A stretch of 64,000 bases of DNA, from the NCBI GenBank assembly GCA_041746635.1, contig JBGTGQ010000089.1, forward strand, positions 8,740-72,739, in the 5' to 3' direction. This document shows positions 24,577-32,861 of this stretch, piece after piece; positions within the stretch are counted from its first letter, which is position 1, and every line of letters starts with the position of its first letter. The DNA comes from CAMASH01 sp041746635. Its GTDB lineage: Bacteria > Verrucomicrobiota > Verrucomicrobiia > Chthoniobacterales > Terrimicrobiaceae. A program made the translations under genes and the position numbers. The notes under the pieces were generated by a model that worked only from the letters and a program-made list of their open reading frames with translations, was not told the DNA's origin and did no database searches.

Positions 24577-25104
24577 ATGCCCATTTACGAATTTTACTCT
24601 CCGGACACGCACCGGATTTATAGTTTTTTTGCACGCAGTCTTTCGCAGGGGCGGGCGTTGCCGCGGTGTCCGGATGATCCCAAGGCGCGGATGGATCGGC
24701 TGATTTCGCGTTTTGCCGTGACGGGGCGGGCGAAGGAAAAGGCCGACGGGTCGGGCGAGATGGAGGTGCAGGACCCGCGCATGGAGCGGGTGATGGCCGA
24801 GATGGAGCGCGAGATGTCGTCTATGAGCGACGAGAATCCCGATCCGCGTCAGCTCGGGCGGTTGATGCGCAAGATGACGGAGGCGACGGGGCAGAAAATG
24901 CCGGAGCAGATGGAGCAGATGATTGCGCGGCTGGAGAAGGGCGAGGATGCGGAGAAGCTGGAGGCGGAATTCGGCGACACGCTGGAAAACATGGAAGGTG
25001 TGTTCGAGGAAGGGGCGGCGGGCGGCAAGCCAGGCGGGCTGCGGTTCCCCCGCAGAGCGCCAGGACGCGATCCCCAGCTTTACGAAATGAGCGACTATCT
25101 TTGA
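24577..25104 (+). CDS. FmdB-like protein with degenerate zinc ribbon
   Basis: A 175-residue protein starting 'MPIYEFYSPDTHRIYSFFAR', the layout of FmdB-family regulatory zinc ribbons (MPIYEY.C..C). Only one cysteine is present near the N-terminus ('LPRCPDDPKARMDRLIS'), so the zinc knuckle is lost. The remainder is a charged, Met-rich helical region ('MERVMAEMEREMSSMSDE', 'MPEQMEQMIARLEKGEDAEK'). I chose the ATG at 24577 because it gives the family start; an ATG at 24568 is also in frame. Function is unknown. Confidence 0.7.
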   Translation: MPIYEFYSPDTHRIYSFFARSLSQGRALPRCPDDPKARMDRLISRFAVTGRAKEKADGSGEMEVQDPRMERVMAEMEREMSSMSDENPDPRQLGRLMRKMTEATGQKMPEQMEQMIARLEKGEDAEKLEAEFGDTLENMEGVFEEGAAGGKPGGLRFPRRAPGRDPQLYEMSDYL

Positions 25105-25128
25105 GGGCGTGTCCAAAAAATCATTTTC

Positions 25129-25199
25129 ACCGCGGACAACGCGGATGGAACGGATAAACAGCTTTTATTCATATCCGCTTGATCCGTGCGATCCACGGT
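25129..25199. repeat. Imperfect inverted repeat of CCGCGGATAACACGG type
   Basis: ACCGCGGACAACGCGGATGG (from 25129) and the complement of ATCCGTGCGATCCACGGT (to 25199) match at most positions over 28-base arms. It lies between the convergent FmdB-like and ligase genes and may act as a terminator. Confidence 0.55.
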
Positions 25200-25254
25200 T
25201 AAATTCTCGCTCTTTTTGTAACGGAGCTGGGCAAAAAGAAGACCACGAAAATCG

Positions 25255-27921
25255 TCAAGGAGAGCGGTCTGTAAGACCGGCCAGCCGCCGGGCTCCGGCG
25301 AGCGTGTCAATATCCTGCACGGATTTGTCCGGGCGCAGGCGTTTGATGCGGGGAAACCGGAGGGCGAGTCCGCTGGCGTGACGTTCGCTGGGCTGGATGG
25401 CGTCGAAGGCGACTTCGATGATGACCTCGGGCTCGACCTCGATGCGGTTGCCTTTGCGGGAACGCGCGAGGGCGAGAAATTGCGGGGTCAGTTGCGCGAT
25501 TTCGACATCGGTGAGGCCGGAGTAGGCTTTGCCGATGGGCAGAAGCGCGCCGTCGCTTTCGTTGCGCACAGCGAAGGTGTAATCGCTCAGAACCTTGCTG
25601 CGCCGTCCGTGGCCGTATTCCACCGCGACCACGGCGACATCGAGCGTGGCGAAGTCTTTTTTGAATTTCACCCAGGCCAGCCCGCGTCGGCCCGGCGTGT
25701 AAATGCTGGCGGGATCCTTGGCCATGAGCCCCTCGTTACCGCTGGTGCGGGCGGTCTTGAAGGAGGTTTCGATTTCCTCCGGATTCGCAGCGGTGGAGAT
25801 TTCCACCATGCGCAAGGGAGCGGGAAGCGAGAGGGTTTCCAGGCGCGCCCGTCGCGCGGAGAGCGGCAGCTTGAGGAGCGATTCGCCGTGCAGGCGCAGG
25901 AGGTCAAAAATCACGCAGGCCACGGGGATTTCCCCGCCGAGGAAAAGATCCGGGTCACGGCGGCCGAGGCGTTTTTGCAGATCGAAAAAACTGAGGGCGC
26001 GACCGTTTGCCCATGCCAGAATCTCGCCGTCGAAAACCGCATCCTGTCCAAACCGGAGCGCGGCGGCGGCGATTTCGGGGAAGGTGGCGGTGATGAGGTT
26101 GAGATCGCGGGAATAGATCTCGGCCCGACCGGAGTCGCAATGGATCTGGGCGCGGATGCCGTCGAGTTTGTCTTCCAGCCAGACCGAGCCGGTTTGTCCG
26201 AGCCGCGCCCAGACGGCTTCTGCGTCGGGTTCGGGTCCGGCCAGCATGCATTGCACCGGTTGGAAAAGGGTTAGTTCCGCCTCGGCCAGGCGATCGTGCC
26301 TCGCCAGCACAGCCACGCGCCCGATATCGCCCAGGAGCATGCAGGCTTCGCGGAACGCGCCGGGTTCGACGGCGAAGGCCTTGGCCAGGGCTTCCTCGAC
26401 CAAGCCTTCCTTTAATCCGATGCGCAAGTCGCCGGTGAGAATTCGCACCAAGTAGCCGGAGGCAAGCGCGGGAAGGCGGGTCAGCGCAGCGGTCAGGATT
26501 TCGCTCTTGCGGAGGGGGCCGCGCGCACTGCGAAGGCTTTGGAAAATCCGGTCGAGTTCGGTGAGCGTGAGCGTTTCTCCACCCGGTCGCGCGCACATGG
26601 CCTCGGCGGCGGTCAGGCCGGAGTCATTGTGTTTGCGGCTGATGATGCGCAAGGCCGGGAGGGAACGTCCGCTGGCGGCGCTGAGGGCTTGGCGGATCAC
26701 CGCGCTGCCCGCGCCGTGTGGCCGGCTGTCGCTTTGGGCAAAGGTGCGCCCGGTCAGCCAGACGGCGGCAAGGGAAAGGGCGGTGTCGTCGAGGCTTTGG
26801 AAATATTTGGAGAGGATGCGCGTTTTTTCCAGTTTGCCGGTGGTGGTGCGAATGGCCTCGCCCACGAGGCAGAAGGCGTGGAAGCCGGTTTGGTCTGGTG
26901 GAGCGGGTGCGGCGGGTGGACGCGGCATATCGGCCACGGGCAGGACGAGGGAAAGCTCCAGTTGATTGGTGCCGGTGAGGGCCCAGGCTTCAATGCCGCG
27001 GGCGCGCAGATCGCGGGCAAATTCCTGGGCGAATCCATGCAGGGTGAGGACACGCGCGGGGTTGACCGCTTCCACCTGGCGCAGCAGGTCATCGTAGCCG
27101 GCGTGATCGGAAAGGGGAAACGCCGCATCGACCTGCAGGCGGTGGACGGCCCCCGCGTCGATGGCCCAGCCGGTGAGCATGGCCACGCGGCGCGGCTTGA
27201 TTTTTGCCAGCATGCGTGAGCCGTTGGCGCTGGGCGGACAGATGAGCACATGCCCGCGCACGGTCGCGGGATCGTAGGCCACATGGGAGGGAAAGGCGGC
27301 GCCAAATTCTTCATACACGCGGGTGATTTTCTCCACCGCACCGTGCAGCATCACGGGCAGGCCCGCGCCATTCAACGCGGCCAGAATTTCCTGGGCTTTA
27401 CCCAAGGCATACCCGAGCAACACCGGAGTCTCGCCGTCCTCGATGGCCTCGATGCAAAATTTCACCATCGCGGCCAGCACGTCGGCGGCGGGGGGAAATT
27501 GATAACGCGGCAACCCGAAGGTGGTTTCCATGATCAGGGTTTCCGCGTGATGGGAGGCGGCGGTTTCGGAGGAAAGGCCCGGTCGCAGTTTAAAATCACC
27601 GGTGTAAAGCAAGGTGCCCTCACCGGATTCCAAATAGAGCTGGGCGGAACCGAGAATGTGCCCGGCGGGAAACAAAGTGGCCGACCAATGGTCGAAGGTT
27701 TTTTTCTCGCGATAGGGCAGCGTTTCGAACGCCTCGAATTCCTCGCCCATGCGCACCTGCATGAGCCGCGCGGTTGCCTCCGTGCAAAGGATGCGCTGGT
27801 GGCGGGCGGTGTGGTCGCTGTGCGCGTGGGAGACAAAAGCAAAATCCCGTGGCTCCCAAGGATCCAGCCAAAGACCGGTTTGGGGCAGGGAAACTCCGCA
27901 ATCGTACGCGACGGTGATCAT
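25255..27921 (-). CDS. Fused MBL-fold DNA exonuclease and ATP-dependent DNA ligase
   Basis: An 888-residue two-enzyme protein. Residues 1-~330 are a ligase-associated exonuclease of the SNM1/beta-CASP type, with metal motif 'FVSHAHSDHTARHQ' (H32, H34, D36, H37), 'LFPAGHILGSAQLYLESG', 'LYTGDFKLRPGL' and 'PLSDHAGYDDLL'. Residues ~345-888 are an ATP-dependent DNA ligase with an N-terminal DNA-binding domain, nucleotidyltransferase motif I 'EDKLDGIRAQIH' (K585 adenylated), 'DGEILAWANGRALSFFDLQK', 'NEGLMAKDPASIYTPGRRG' and a C-terminal OB domain ('KIGKAYSGLTDVEIAQL'-like). In many bacteria these are separate neighbouring genes of a repair cluster with an Lhr-type helicase and a phosphoesterase, neither seen here. 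The start at 27921 follows family exonucleases; the frame stays open upstream only inside lgt. Confidence 0.9.
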   Translation of the reverse strand: MITVAYDCGVSLPQTGLWLDPWEPRDFAFVSHAHSDHTARHQRILCTEATARLMQVRMGEEFEAFETLPYREKKTFDHWSATLFPAGHILGSAQLYLESGEGTLLYTGDFKLRPGLSSETAASHHAETLIMETTFGLPRYQFPPAADVLAAMVKFCIEAIEDGETPVLLGYALGKAQEILAALNGAGLPVMLHGAVEKITRVYEEFGAAFPSHVAYDPATVRGHVLICPPSANGSRMLAKIKPRRVAMLTGWAIDAGAVHRLQVDAAFPLSDHAGYDDLLRQVEAVNPARVLTLHGFAQEFARDLRARGIEAWALTGTNQLELSLVLPVADMPRPPAAPAPPDQTGFHAFCLVGEAIRTTTGKLEKTRILSKYFQSLDDTALSLAAVWLTGRTFAQSDSRPHGAGSAVIRQALSAASGRSLPALRIISRKHNDSGLTAAEAMCARPGGETLTLTELDRIFQSLRSARGPLRKSEILTAALTRLPALASGYLVRILTGDLRIGLKEGLVEEALAKAFAVEPGAFREACMLLGDIGRVAVLARHDRLAEAELTLFQPVQCMLAGPEPDAEAVWARLGQTGSVWLEDKLDGIRAQIHCDSGRAEIYSRDLNLITATFPEIAAAALRFGQDAVFDGEILAWANGRALSFFDLQKRLGRRDPDLFLGGEIPVACVIFDLLRLHGESLLKLPLSARRARLETLSLPAPLRMVEISTAANPEEIETSFKTARTSGNEGLMAKDPASIYTPGRRGLAWVKFKKDFATLDVAVVAVEYGHGRRSKVLSDYTFAVRNESDGALLPIGKAYSGLTDVEIAQLTPQFLALARSRKGNRIEVEPEVIIEVAFDAIQPSERHASGLALRFPRIKRLRPDKSVQDIDTLAGARRLAGLTDRSP

Positions 27922-27944
27922 GGTAAGGCAGGCCGGGAGCCACC

Positions 27945-28880
27945 TTACTTTCCGCGAGGATAGGCTGGACGCAACCGCGCCGAGACCAAAAAGCCGATGC
28001 CGATGAGGAAAATGAGCAGCGACAAAACCTGTCCGCGGGTGAACGAACCGGTGAGGGCGGCATCCGGCTCGCGGAAGATTTCGCAGAAGCTGCGCAGGAT
28101 GGCGTAGCCGATGAAAAACGCGCCGGTGATGATGCCATTGCACAGCCGGTAGCGCGTGCGCAGGATCCAAAGCACCACGAAAAGCAGCACGCCTTCGAGC
28201 AGGGCCTCGTAGATCTGCGAGGGATGGCGGGGCGAGAGAGTCACGGCCAGTTGGTCGCGCAGGGCGGGAGAATGGGCCACATTTTCGTTGATCGCCTCGA
28301 CCGAGGTCCATTGGGGATTGAGGGTGAAGGCTTCGCTCAGGGCGAGCTGCACGGTTTCCTCCGGCGCATTGTAGAGTTCCTTGGGAAACTGCACCGCCCA
28401 GGGAACGGTGGCGACGCGGCCGTAGAGTTCCCCGTTGATGAAGTTGGCCATGCGCCCAAGAAAAAGCCCGATGGGCACGGCGACGACGAGATTGTCGCCG
28501 ATGTTGCGCCAGGAAATTTTGTGCCGCCAGGAATACCACAGGGTATAAAACAGCACGCCCAGCATGCCGCCGTGGGCCGACATGCCGCCGTCCCAAACTT
28601 TGATGATGATGAGAGGGTTTTGCAAAAATTCGCCGGGCGTATAAAAAAGCATATAGCCCAGCCGACCACCGAGCAGCACGCCGAAGATCGCGCAGCCGGT
28701 CACGAAATCCCCGACCTGGAGCGGAGGGATGTCGCACCATCCGCGTTCGGATAAATGGCGGATGACGTAATAGCCCGCGAGGAACGCTGCCACGTAGGCC
28801 AGCCCATACCAGCGGAGGCCGATGGATTCATTCCAACGAATCAAAAACGGGCTCAGATCATGGACGTAATAGGCGAGCAT
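27945..28880 (-). CDS. lgt: Prolipoprotein diacylglyceryl transferase
   Basis: Transfers diacylglycerol from phosphatidylglycerol to the lipobox cysteine of prolipoproteins, in the inner membrane. The 311 residues include about seven helices and the Lgt signature 'LGRMANFINGELYGRVATVP' (~147-166). Also present are 'GGMSAHGGMLGVLFYTLW' and 'RHPSQIYEALLEGVLLF', with conserved His, Arg and Glu residues. The insert around 'EAINENVAHSPALRDQ' is longer than in E. coli Lgt, as seen in PVC bacteria. The start at 28880 ('MLAYYVHDLSPFLIRW') gives the expected topology. It is 23 bases upstream of the ligase gene. Confidence 0.95.
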   Translation of the reverse strand: MLAYYVHDLSPFLIRWNESIGLRWYGLAYVAAFLAGYYVIRHLSERGWCDIPPLQVGDFVTGCAIFGVLLGGRLGYMLFYTPGEFLQNPLIIIKVWDGGMSAHGGMLGVLFYTLWYSWRHKISWRNIGDNLVVAVPIGLFLGRMANFINGELYGRVATVPWAVQFPKELYNAPEETVQLALSEAFTLNPQWTSVEAINENVAHSPALRDQLAVTLSPRHPSQIYEALLEGVLLFVVLWILRTRYRLCNGIITGAFFIGYAILRSFCEIFREPDAALTGSFTRGQVLSLLIFLIGIGFLVSARLRPAYPRGK

Positions 28881-28976
28881 CGGCGGAGCGGGAGTGTCAA
28901 TGCTCAAGGCCCGGGGCTCAACTCTCAAATTGTCCCTGATTGACAGTTTCGCTCCGACGCGGTTTATCTGACAGTC

Positions 28977-29195
28977 GTGAAAGCATCCTTCCTCCTCATT
29001 GGCGCGGCCGGAGCCGTTCTTCTGACCTCATGCACAACCTTGGAGAACCGGCGGGACATGTATTCTCCGCAGACGGTTAATGGTCCTTATACGCGCATGA
29101 TGAAAGATGGCATTCCCCAACCGCGACCAGTCAGCGGCGTGGTTACCCAGACCACCGTTCAAACCACGGTGGAGACTACGACGTCCGGAAAGTAA
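28977..29195 (+). CDS. Small lipoprotein of unknown function
   Basis: A 72-residue protein starting at GTG 28977 with signal 'MKASFLLIGAAGAVLLTSC', a lipobox with acylated Cys19. The mature 53 residues are polar with a 'TMYSPQ/NGPYTRMMKDGIP'-type core and a Thr/Val-rich tail ('TQTTVQTTVETTTSGK'). No domain is recognised. It is divergent from lgt, the enzyme that would modify it. Confidence 0.7.
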   Translation: MKASFLLIGAAGAVLLTSCTTLENRRDMYSPQTVNGPYTRMMKDGIPQPRPVSGVVTQTTVQTTVETTTSGK

Positions 29196-29216
29196 GTTCC
29201 TCCCGAAACTTCGGTT

Positions 29217-29236
29217 CGGAAAACTCACGTTTTCCG
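29217..29236. terminator. Hairpin CGGAAAAC-TCAC-GTTTTCCG at a convergent junction
   Basis: The 8-bp perfect stem with TCAC loop has the same core and loop as the hairpin at 2671-2698. It lies between the convergent lipoprotein and MFS genes and could be a bidirectional terminator. Confidence 0.55.
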
Positions 29237-29260
29237 CCACCGGGAAAAGCCGCTTGTCAG

Positions 29261-30616
29261 TTAATCCGGACGCAGTTTATCCAGCGCGGGCGAAGCGCGC
29301 AGTTGCGGCAAATAGCGCGCCACCAAGACGGCCACGGTGATTGTGCCGATGCCACCCCAGACCACGGCGGCGACGGGTCCGACCAAGGCGGACATCAAGC
29401 CAGCCCGCAGGGTTCCGATTTCGTTCGATGAACCGATAAAAATTTGATTCACCGCCGTGACGCGTCCGCGCAGGGGGTCAGGCGTCAGAATTTGCACCAG
29501 CGACTGGCGGACGACCACGCTCACATTGTCAAAAACCCCGGTGAAGAAGAGCGCGATGAAAGACAGCCAGAACCACGGCGACAGGCCGAAGACGATGATG
29601 GCCAGCCCGAATCCGCCCACCGCCCACAGCAGCGTCACGCCCGGGCGCTGGAGCGCCCGGCGATGCGCGAGCCACAGGGCCATGCCGAAGGCCCCGATGC
29701 TGGGGGCCGCCCGCAACCAGCCGAAGCCGATCGGGCCGACGTGGAGGATTTCGTCCGCGTAGATCGGCAGCAGGGCGATCGCGCCACCGAGCAACACCGC
29801 AAACAAATCGAGGCTGCTGGCGGCCAGGATGGTTTTTTTGCTCCAGATGAATTCCGCCCCGGCCAGGACGCCCCGCAGCGTGCGGCTTTCCGGTGCAGCG
29901 CGCAGCGGCGCCGTTTCGTACCGAACACGCGCGATCAGGATCACCAGCGAGATCGCGCAGACGGCGTCGAGCAGATAGACGGCGGGAAATCCCAGCCAGG
30001 CGAGAAGAAAGCCGCCGATGGCGGGGCCGGCCATGGTGGAGATTTCGAACGCGCTGGAGTTCCAAGTCACGGCGTTGCTCAGCACCCGCGAGGGAACCAG
30101 CAACGGGATGATGGCCGACCGCGAGGGCCATCCCACAATGCGCAGAGTGGCCATGAGAAACAGGAGGCCATACAGGATGGGAAGTGCCGGATGATCGAAG
30201 TCCATCGGCTGGGAACCGGCGTGCCGCTCGAAGGAATTTGCCAAACGGGAGAGTCCTTCATTGATCGCGGTGAGCGCGGGCCATGGCGGAATGGCCGCCT
30301 GGAAATGCGTCACGAGGGCGAGCAGGATGGCCAGGATGGCCAGGCCGCTATTCGTCACGGCGATCACCCACTTGCGATCCACGCGGTCGGCCAGCACTCC
30401 GGAGGGCAGGGACAACACCAACAGGGGCAGGACATTTAACAAACCGACCAAGCCAAGCGCGGTGGCGGAATGGGTCCATTGATAAATCTGCCAGGCCACT
30501 GCCACCGTGGCCATCTGGCGGCCCACGTTCGCGACGAAACCTCCGACGAGGTAATGGCGAAAGCCGACGAACCGCAGCGCCGCGTAGGCATCGTGGGGGG
30601 CATCCGGTTGTTGCAC
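29261..30616 (-). CDS. MFS transporter of the EntS/MFS_3 type
   Basis: A 451-residue membrane transporter with about 12 helices. The N-terminal half has 'YLVGGFVANVGRQMATVAVA' and the loop 2-3 motif 'LPSGVLADRVDRKWVI' typical of the family, with 'GPAIGGFLLAWLGFPAVYLL' in helix 5/6 and 'RGRVTAVNQIFIGSSNEIGT' in helix 10/11. EntS-like members export siderophores or drugs; the substrate is not predictable. An extra hydrophilic segment around residues 120-145 ('FERHAGSQPMDFDHPALP') is unusual. The gene is 160 bases downstream of a repeat protein gene on the same strand. Confidence 0.88.
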   Translation of the reverse strand: MQQPDAPHDAYAALRFVGFRHYLVGGFVANVGRQMATVAVAWQIYQWTHSATALGLVGLLNVLPLLVLSLPSGVLADRVDRKWVIAVTNSGLAILAILLALVTHFQAAIPPWPALTAINEGLSRLANSFERHAGSQPMDFDHPALPILYGLLFLMATLRIVGWPSRSAIIPLLVPSRVLSNAVTWNSSAFEISTMAGPAIGGFLLAWLGFPAVYLLDAVCAISLVILIARVRYETAPLRAAPESRTLRGVLAGAEFIWSKKTILAASSLDLFAVLLGGAIALLPIYADEILHVGPIGFGWLRAAPSIGAFGMALWLAHRRALQRPGVTLLWAVGGFGLAIIVFGLSPWFWLSFIALFFTGVFDNVSVVVRQSLVQILTPDPLRGRVTAVNQIFIGSSNEIGTLRAGLMSALVGPVAAVVWGGIGTITVAVLVARYLPQLRASPALDKLRPD

Positions 30617-30679
30617 TGCGGGACTATGAAGTTCCCGCAGCGTTCGGCAATCACCGCTTTAGGAATGGAGAGGAGAAAC

Positions 30680-30769
30680 CCTCACGCAAAGGCTGGAAAG
30701 GATGAAAAGGGCCGGGAAGTCAACGAAACCCCCCTCTTTCTTCTCATCCTTCCCAACCTTTGCGTGAGG
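30680..30769. repeat. Long inverted repeat (terminator-like) between exported protein and MFS genes
   Basis: CCTCACGCAAAGG (30680-30692) is exactly complementary to CCTTTGCGTGAGG (30757-30769), and GGAAAGGATGA (30695-30705) pairs with TCATCCTTCC (30744-30753) with one bulged base. Together the stem spans about 24 pairs. It lies 6 bases past the stop of the exported protein gene. Confidence 0.75.
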
Positions 30770-30775
30770 CGTTTT

Positions 30776-31471
30776 TCAAATCTGGGGAGCCATCATCTCG
30801 CCATCGCCGCCGGGACCGGGAGGCGCGGGCGGTGGGGGCTTGGGGCCGATCTTTTCCAACAGCGGGGCCACGGATGGGTCGGATTTGAGGATCGCGTCCT
30901 TCATGGCCTTGCGGAATTCCGTGGCTGCGGCTTTGCGATCCTCCGGAGTCTTCGCGTCCTCTTTTTTCTTTTCCGCCGCAACCACAGCCGGATCGTTCTT
31001 GGCTTTTTCGCGGGCGGCCATGAATTTTTGGCGCTCGTCTTCAGTCATGCTGCCGAGTCCGGGAGGGGTACCGTCCTTGCCGGCCGGGCGGTCGTTCAAG
31101 TCTTTAGCACCCTCTTTTCTGCCACCGCCGGCTTGCTTTTTGATGAGTTCGCCCAGCCCGGGGTCGATCTCCTGCATTTTTTCCCGCATGGCTTTGAAAA
31201 ATTCCTGGTTGGCCTTGTCGGCATTCTGGCGGAGTTCCTGGATTTTCGGATCCTGCTGGGCCTTTTCGCGGGCAGATTGGAAGCGCGCTTTGATTTCGGG
31301 GGGGAGATTTTCCAACATGCGGTCGCGCATCATGGTGCGCATCTTCTCGCCCGGGGGCTTGCCTCCGTGCTGCGGCTTGGGCGGCGTGGGTGCATTGGGA
31401 TTTTCGGCGAAGGCACCGGACCATCCGCCGAGCAGCGCGCAGGCGGTGAGTGTGAGGATTTTGGTTTTCAT
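30776..31471 (-). CDS. Exported coiled-coil-like protein with an internal duplication
   Basis: A 231-residue protein with a Sec signal ('MKTKILTLTACALLGGWSG', cleavage after AFA). The mature part is highly charged and contains two similar ~55-residue units. Unit 1 runs 'ARFQSAREKAQQDPKIQELR' to 'FKAMREKMQEIDPGLGELIK'; unit 2 runs 'QKFMAAREKAKNDPAVVAAE' to 'FRKAMKDAILKSDPSVAPLL'. A Gly/Pro-rich tail ends the protein. Similar exported Lys/Glu-rich proteins are common in this phylum and have no known role. The ATG at 31471 puts the signal at the N-terminus. Confidence 0.7.
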   Translation of the reverse strand: MKTKILTLTACALLGGWSGAFAENPNAPTPPKPQHGGKPPGEKMRTMMRDRMLENLPPEIKARFQSAREKAQQDPKIQELRQNADKANQEFFKAMREKMQEIDPGLGELIKKQAGGGRKEGAKDLNDRPAGKDGTPPGLGSMTEDERQKFMAAREKAKNDPAVVAAEKKKEDAKTPEDRKAAATEFRKAMKDAILKSDPSVAPLLEKIGPKPPPPAPPGPGGDGEMMAPQI

Positions 31472-31520
31472 GGCGTTCAGGAAATTCAACCCGACCCGCC
31501 GACGAAAGTTGCGTGCAGTC

Positions 31521-32861
31521 TCAGATCAAACCCGGCGCTGGAGCCCGATAAACCGAACGGCCGCGCACGAACGTTTCCACCACGGCGACGGGTCCGCCGC
31601 GATAGACCAGCAGGGTGATGACGTCCTCGGCCGTCAATTGCGCGTGGGGATTGAGTTTCCGGCCGTAGGGCGTGATGGCCGCGAGATCGAGAACGACGAG
31701 GTCGGCTTCCTTGCCGATTTCGAAGGAACCGATCGTGCGGCTTTTGCCCAGGGCGTCCGCACCGCCCAGGGTGGCCAGATGGAAGGCCTCGACCGCGCTG
31801 GTCAGAGGCACCGAGGGATCGTGAAAATAGAGAGCCTTCTGGGTCTCGATGGCGGAGCGCATCACCTGCCACATGTTGAGTTCGGGGCCTCCGGCCACAT
31901 CGGAACCCAGGCCGACGCGCAAACCCGCGTGGCGAAATCGCTCCATGGGCATGAGGCCGCTGGCGAGGAAAAAGTTCGAGGTCGGGCAATGGGCGATGAC
32001 CGAACGGGTCGCGGCGAGCTGGGCGATTTCCTCGTCAGAAAGATGAATGCAGTGGCCCAGCACGGTCTTGGGACCAAGCAGGCCGTAGTGGGCATAGACA
32101 TCGGTGTAGCTGGCGCGGTCGGGGAAAAGGCTCTTCACCAGCGCGACTTCGTCCGTGTTTTCGGCCAGATGAGTTTGGAGGTAGGCTCCGTGTTTTTGGG
32201 CCAGCTCACCGGCGCGGCGCATGAGCTCGCCGGAGCAGGAAACAGCGAAGCGCGGGCTGAAGGCGTATTCGAGGCGTCCGCCGTCGCGGCCATTCCATTT
32301 GCGGCAGAGCGATTCGCTTTCTGCGCAGGATTGGTCGGGGATTTTTTCGACGGGCAGGGAGCAATAACTGCCGACATCCATCATGACCTTGCCGATGATG
32401 AGGCGCAGGCCGCTCTCCTCGGCGGCGGAAAACGCGGCGTCGGCGCTGTCTTCAAAAATTGCCGCGTAGAGCATGGCGCAGGTTGTGCCGTGGCGGGCCA
32501 GGTCTTCAAAAAATGCGCGGGACTGCCCGCGCGAGGTCGCGGCCTTGAATTGTTTTTCGAGGGGAAAGATGTGTTGTTTCAACCACGGCAGCAGGGCCTC
32601 GGCGTGACGGGCCACCGCGGGGTATTGCGGCAGGTGCGCATGCACGTCGATCAGGCCAGGAATGATCACGCCTTCGGGCGAGTGCATCCAGCGGATGTCC
32701 CGCCCGGCCTGGGACACGCGGATCGACTCGTAGCTTCCGCAGGCGGTGATGCAGCCCTCTTCGATAACGAGGGCGCCATCGCGAATGCCCCGCAGCTTTT
32801 TGGACGCCGGGGCATCAATGAGAAATCCGCGGATTCCGACGGGGCGTTGATCAGGCAGCAT
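31521..32861 (-). CDS. guaD: Guanine deaminase (amidohydrolase superfamily)
   Basis: Converts guanine to xanthine and ammonia, cytoplasmic. The 446 residues form a metal-dependent TIM barrel. Metal ligands lie in 'GLIDVHAHLPQYPAVA' (~69-84), 'LQTHLAENTDEVALVKSLFP' (~228-247), 'VLGHCIHLSDEEI' (~267-279) and 'GLGSDVAGGPELNMWQVM' (~319-336). The 'PQYP' after HAH and 'HLAEN' are typical of guanine deaminases rather than chlorohydrolases. Residues ~1-65 and ~385-446 form the composite beta-sandwich. It overlaps the downstream end of the histidine kinase gene by 11 bases. Confidence 0.9.
   Translation of the reverse strand: MLPDQRPVGIRGFLIDAPASKKLRGIRDGALVIEEGCITACGSYESIRVSQAGRDIRWMHSPEGVIIPGLIDVHAHLPQYPAVARHAEALLPWLKQHIFPLEKQFKAATSRGQSRAFFEDLARHGTTCAMLYAAIFEDSADAAFSAAEESGLRLIIGKVMMDVGSYCSLPVEKIPDQSCAESESLCRKWNGRDGGRLEYAFSPRFAVSCSGELMRRAGELAQKHGAYLQTHLAENTDEVALVKSLFPDRASYTDVYAHYGLLGPKTVLGHCIHLSDEEIAQLAATRSVIAHCPTSNFFLASGLMPMERFRHAGLRVGLGSDVAGGPELNMWQVMRSAIETQKALYFHDPSVPLTSAVEAFHLATLGGADALGKSRTIGSFEIGKEADLVVLDLAAITPYGRKLNPHAQLTAEDVITLLVYRGGPVAVVETFVRGRSVYRAPAPGLI

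Noticed and set aside
27922..28740. Extension of the exonuclease-ligase frame to a much longer protein
   Set aside because: The extra ~270 codons lie inside lgt in another frame on the same strand and give an Arg/Ala-rich peptide; family exonucleases begin near 27921.
29444..30439. 331-codon plus-strand open frame over the MFS gene
   Set aside because: It is rich in Gln, Arg and Gly with no hydrophobic or domain pattern; it is the antisense of a clear 12-helix transporter.
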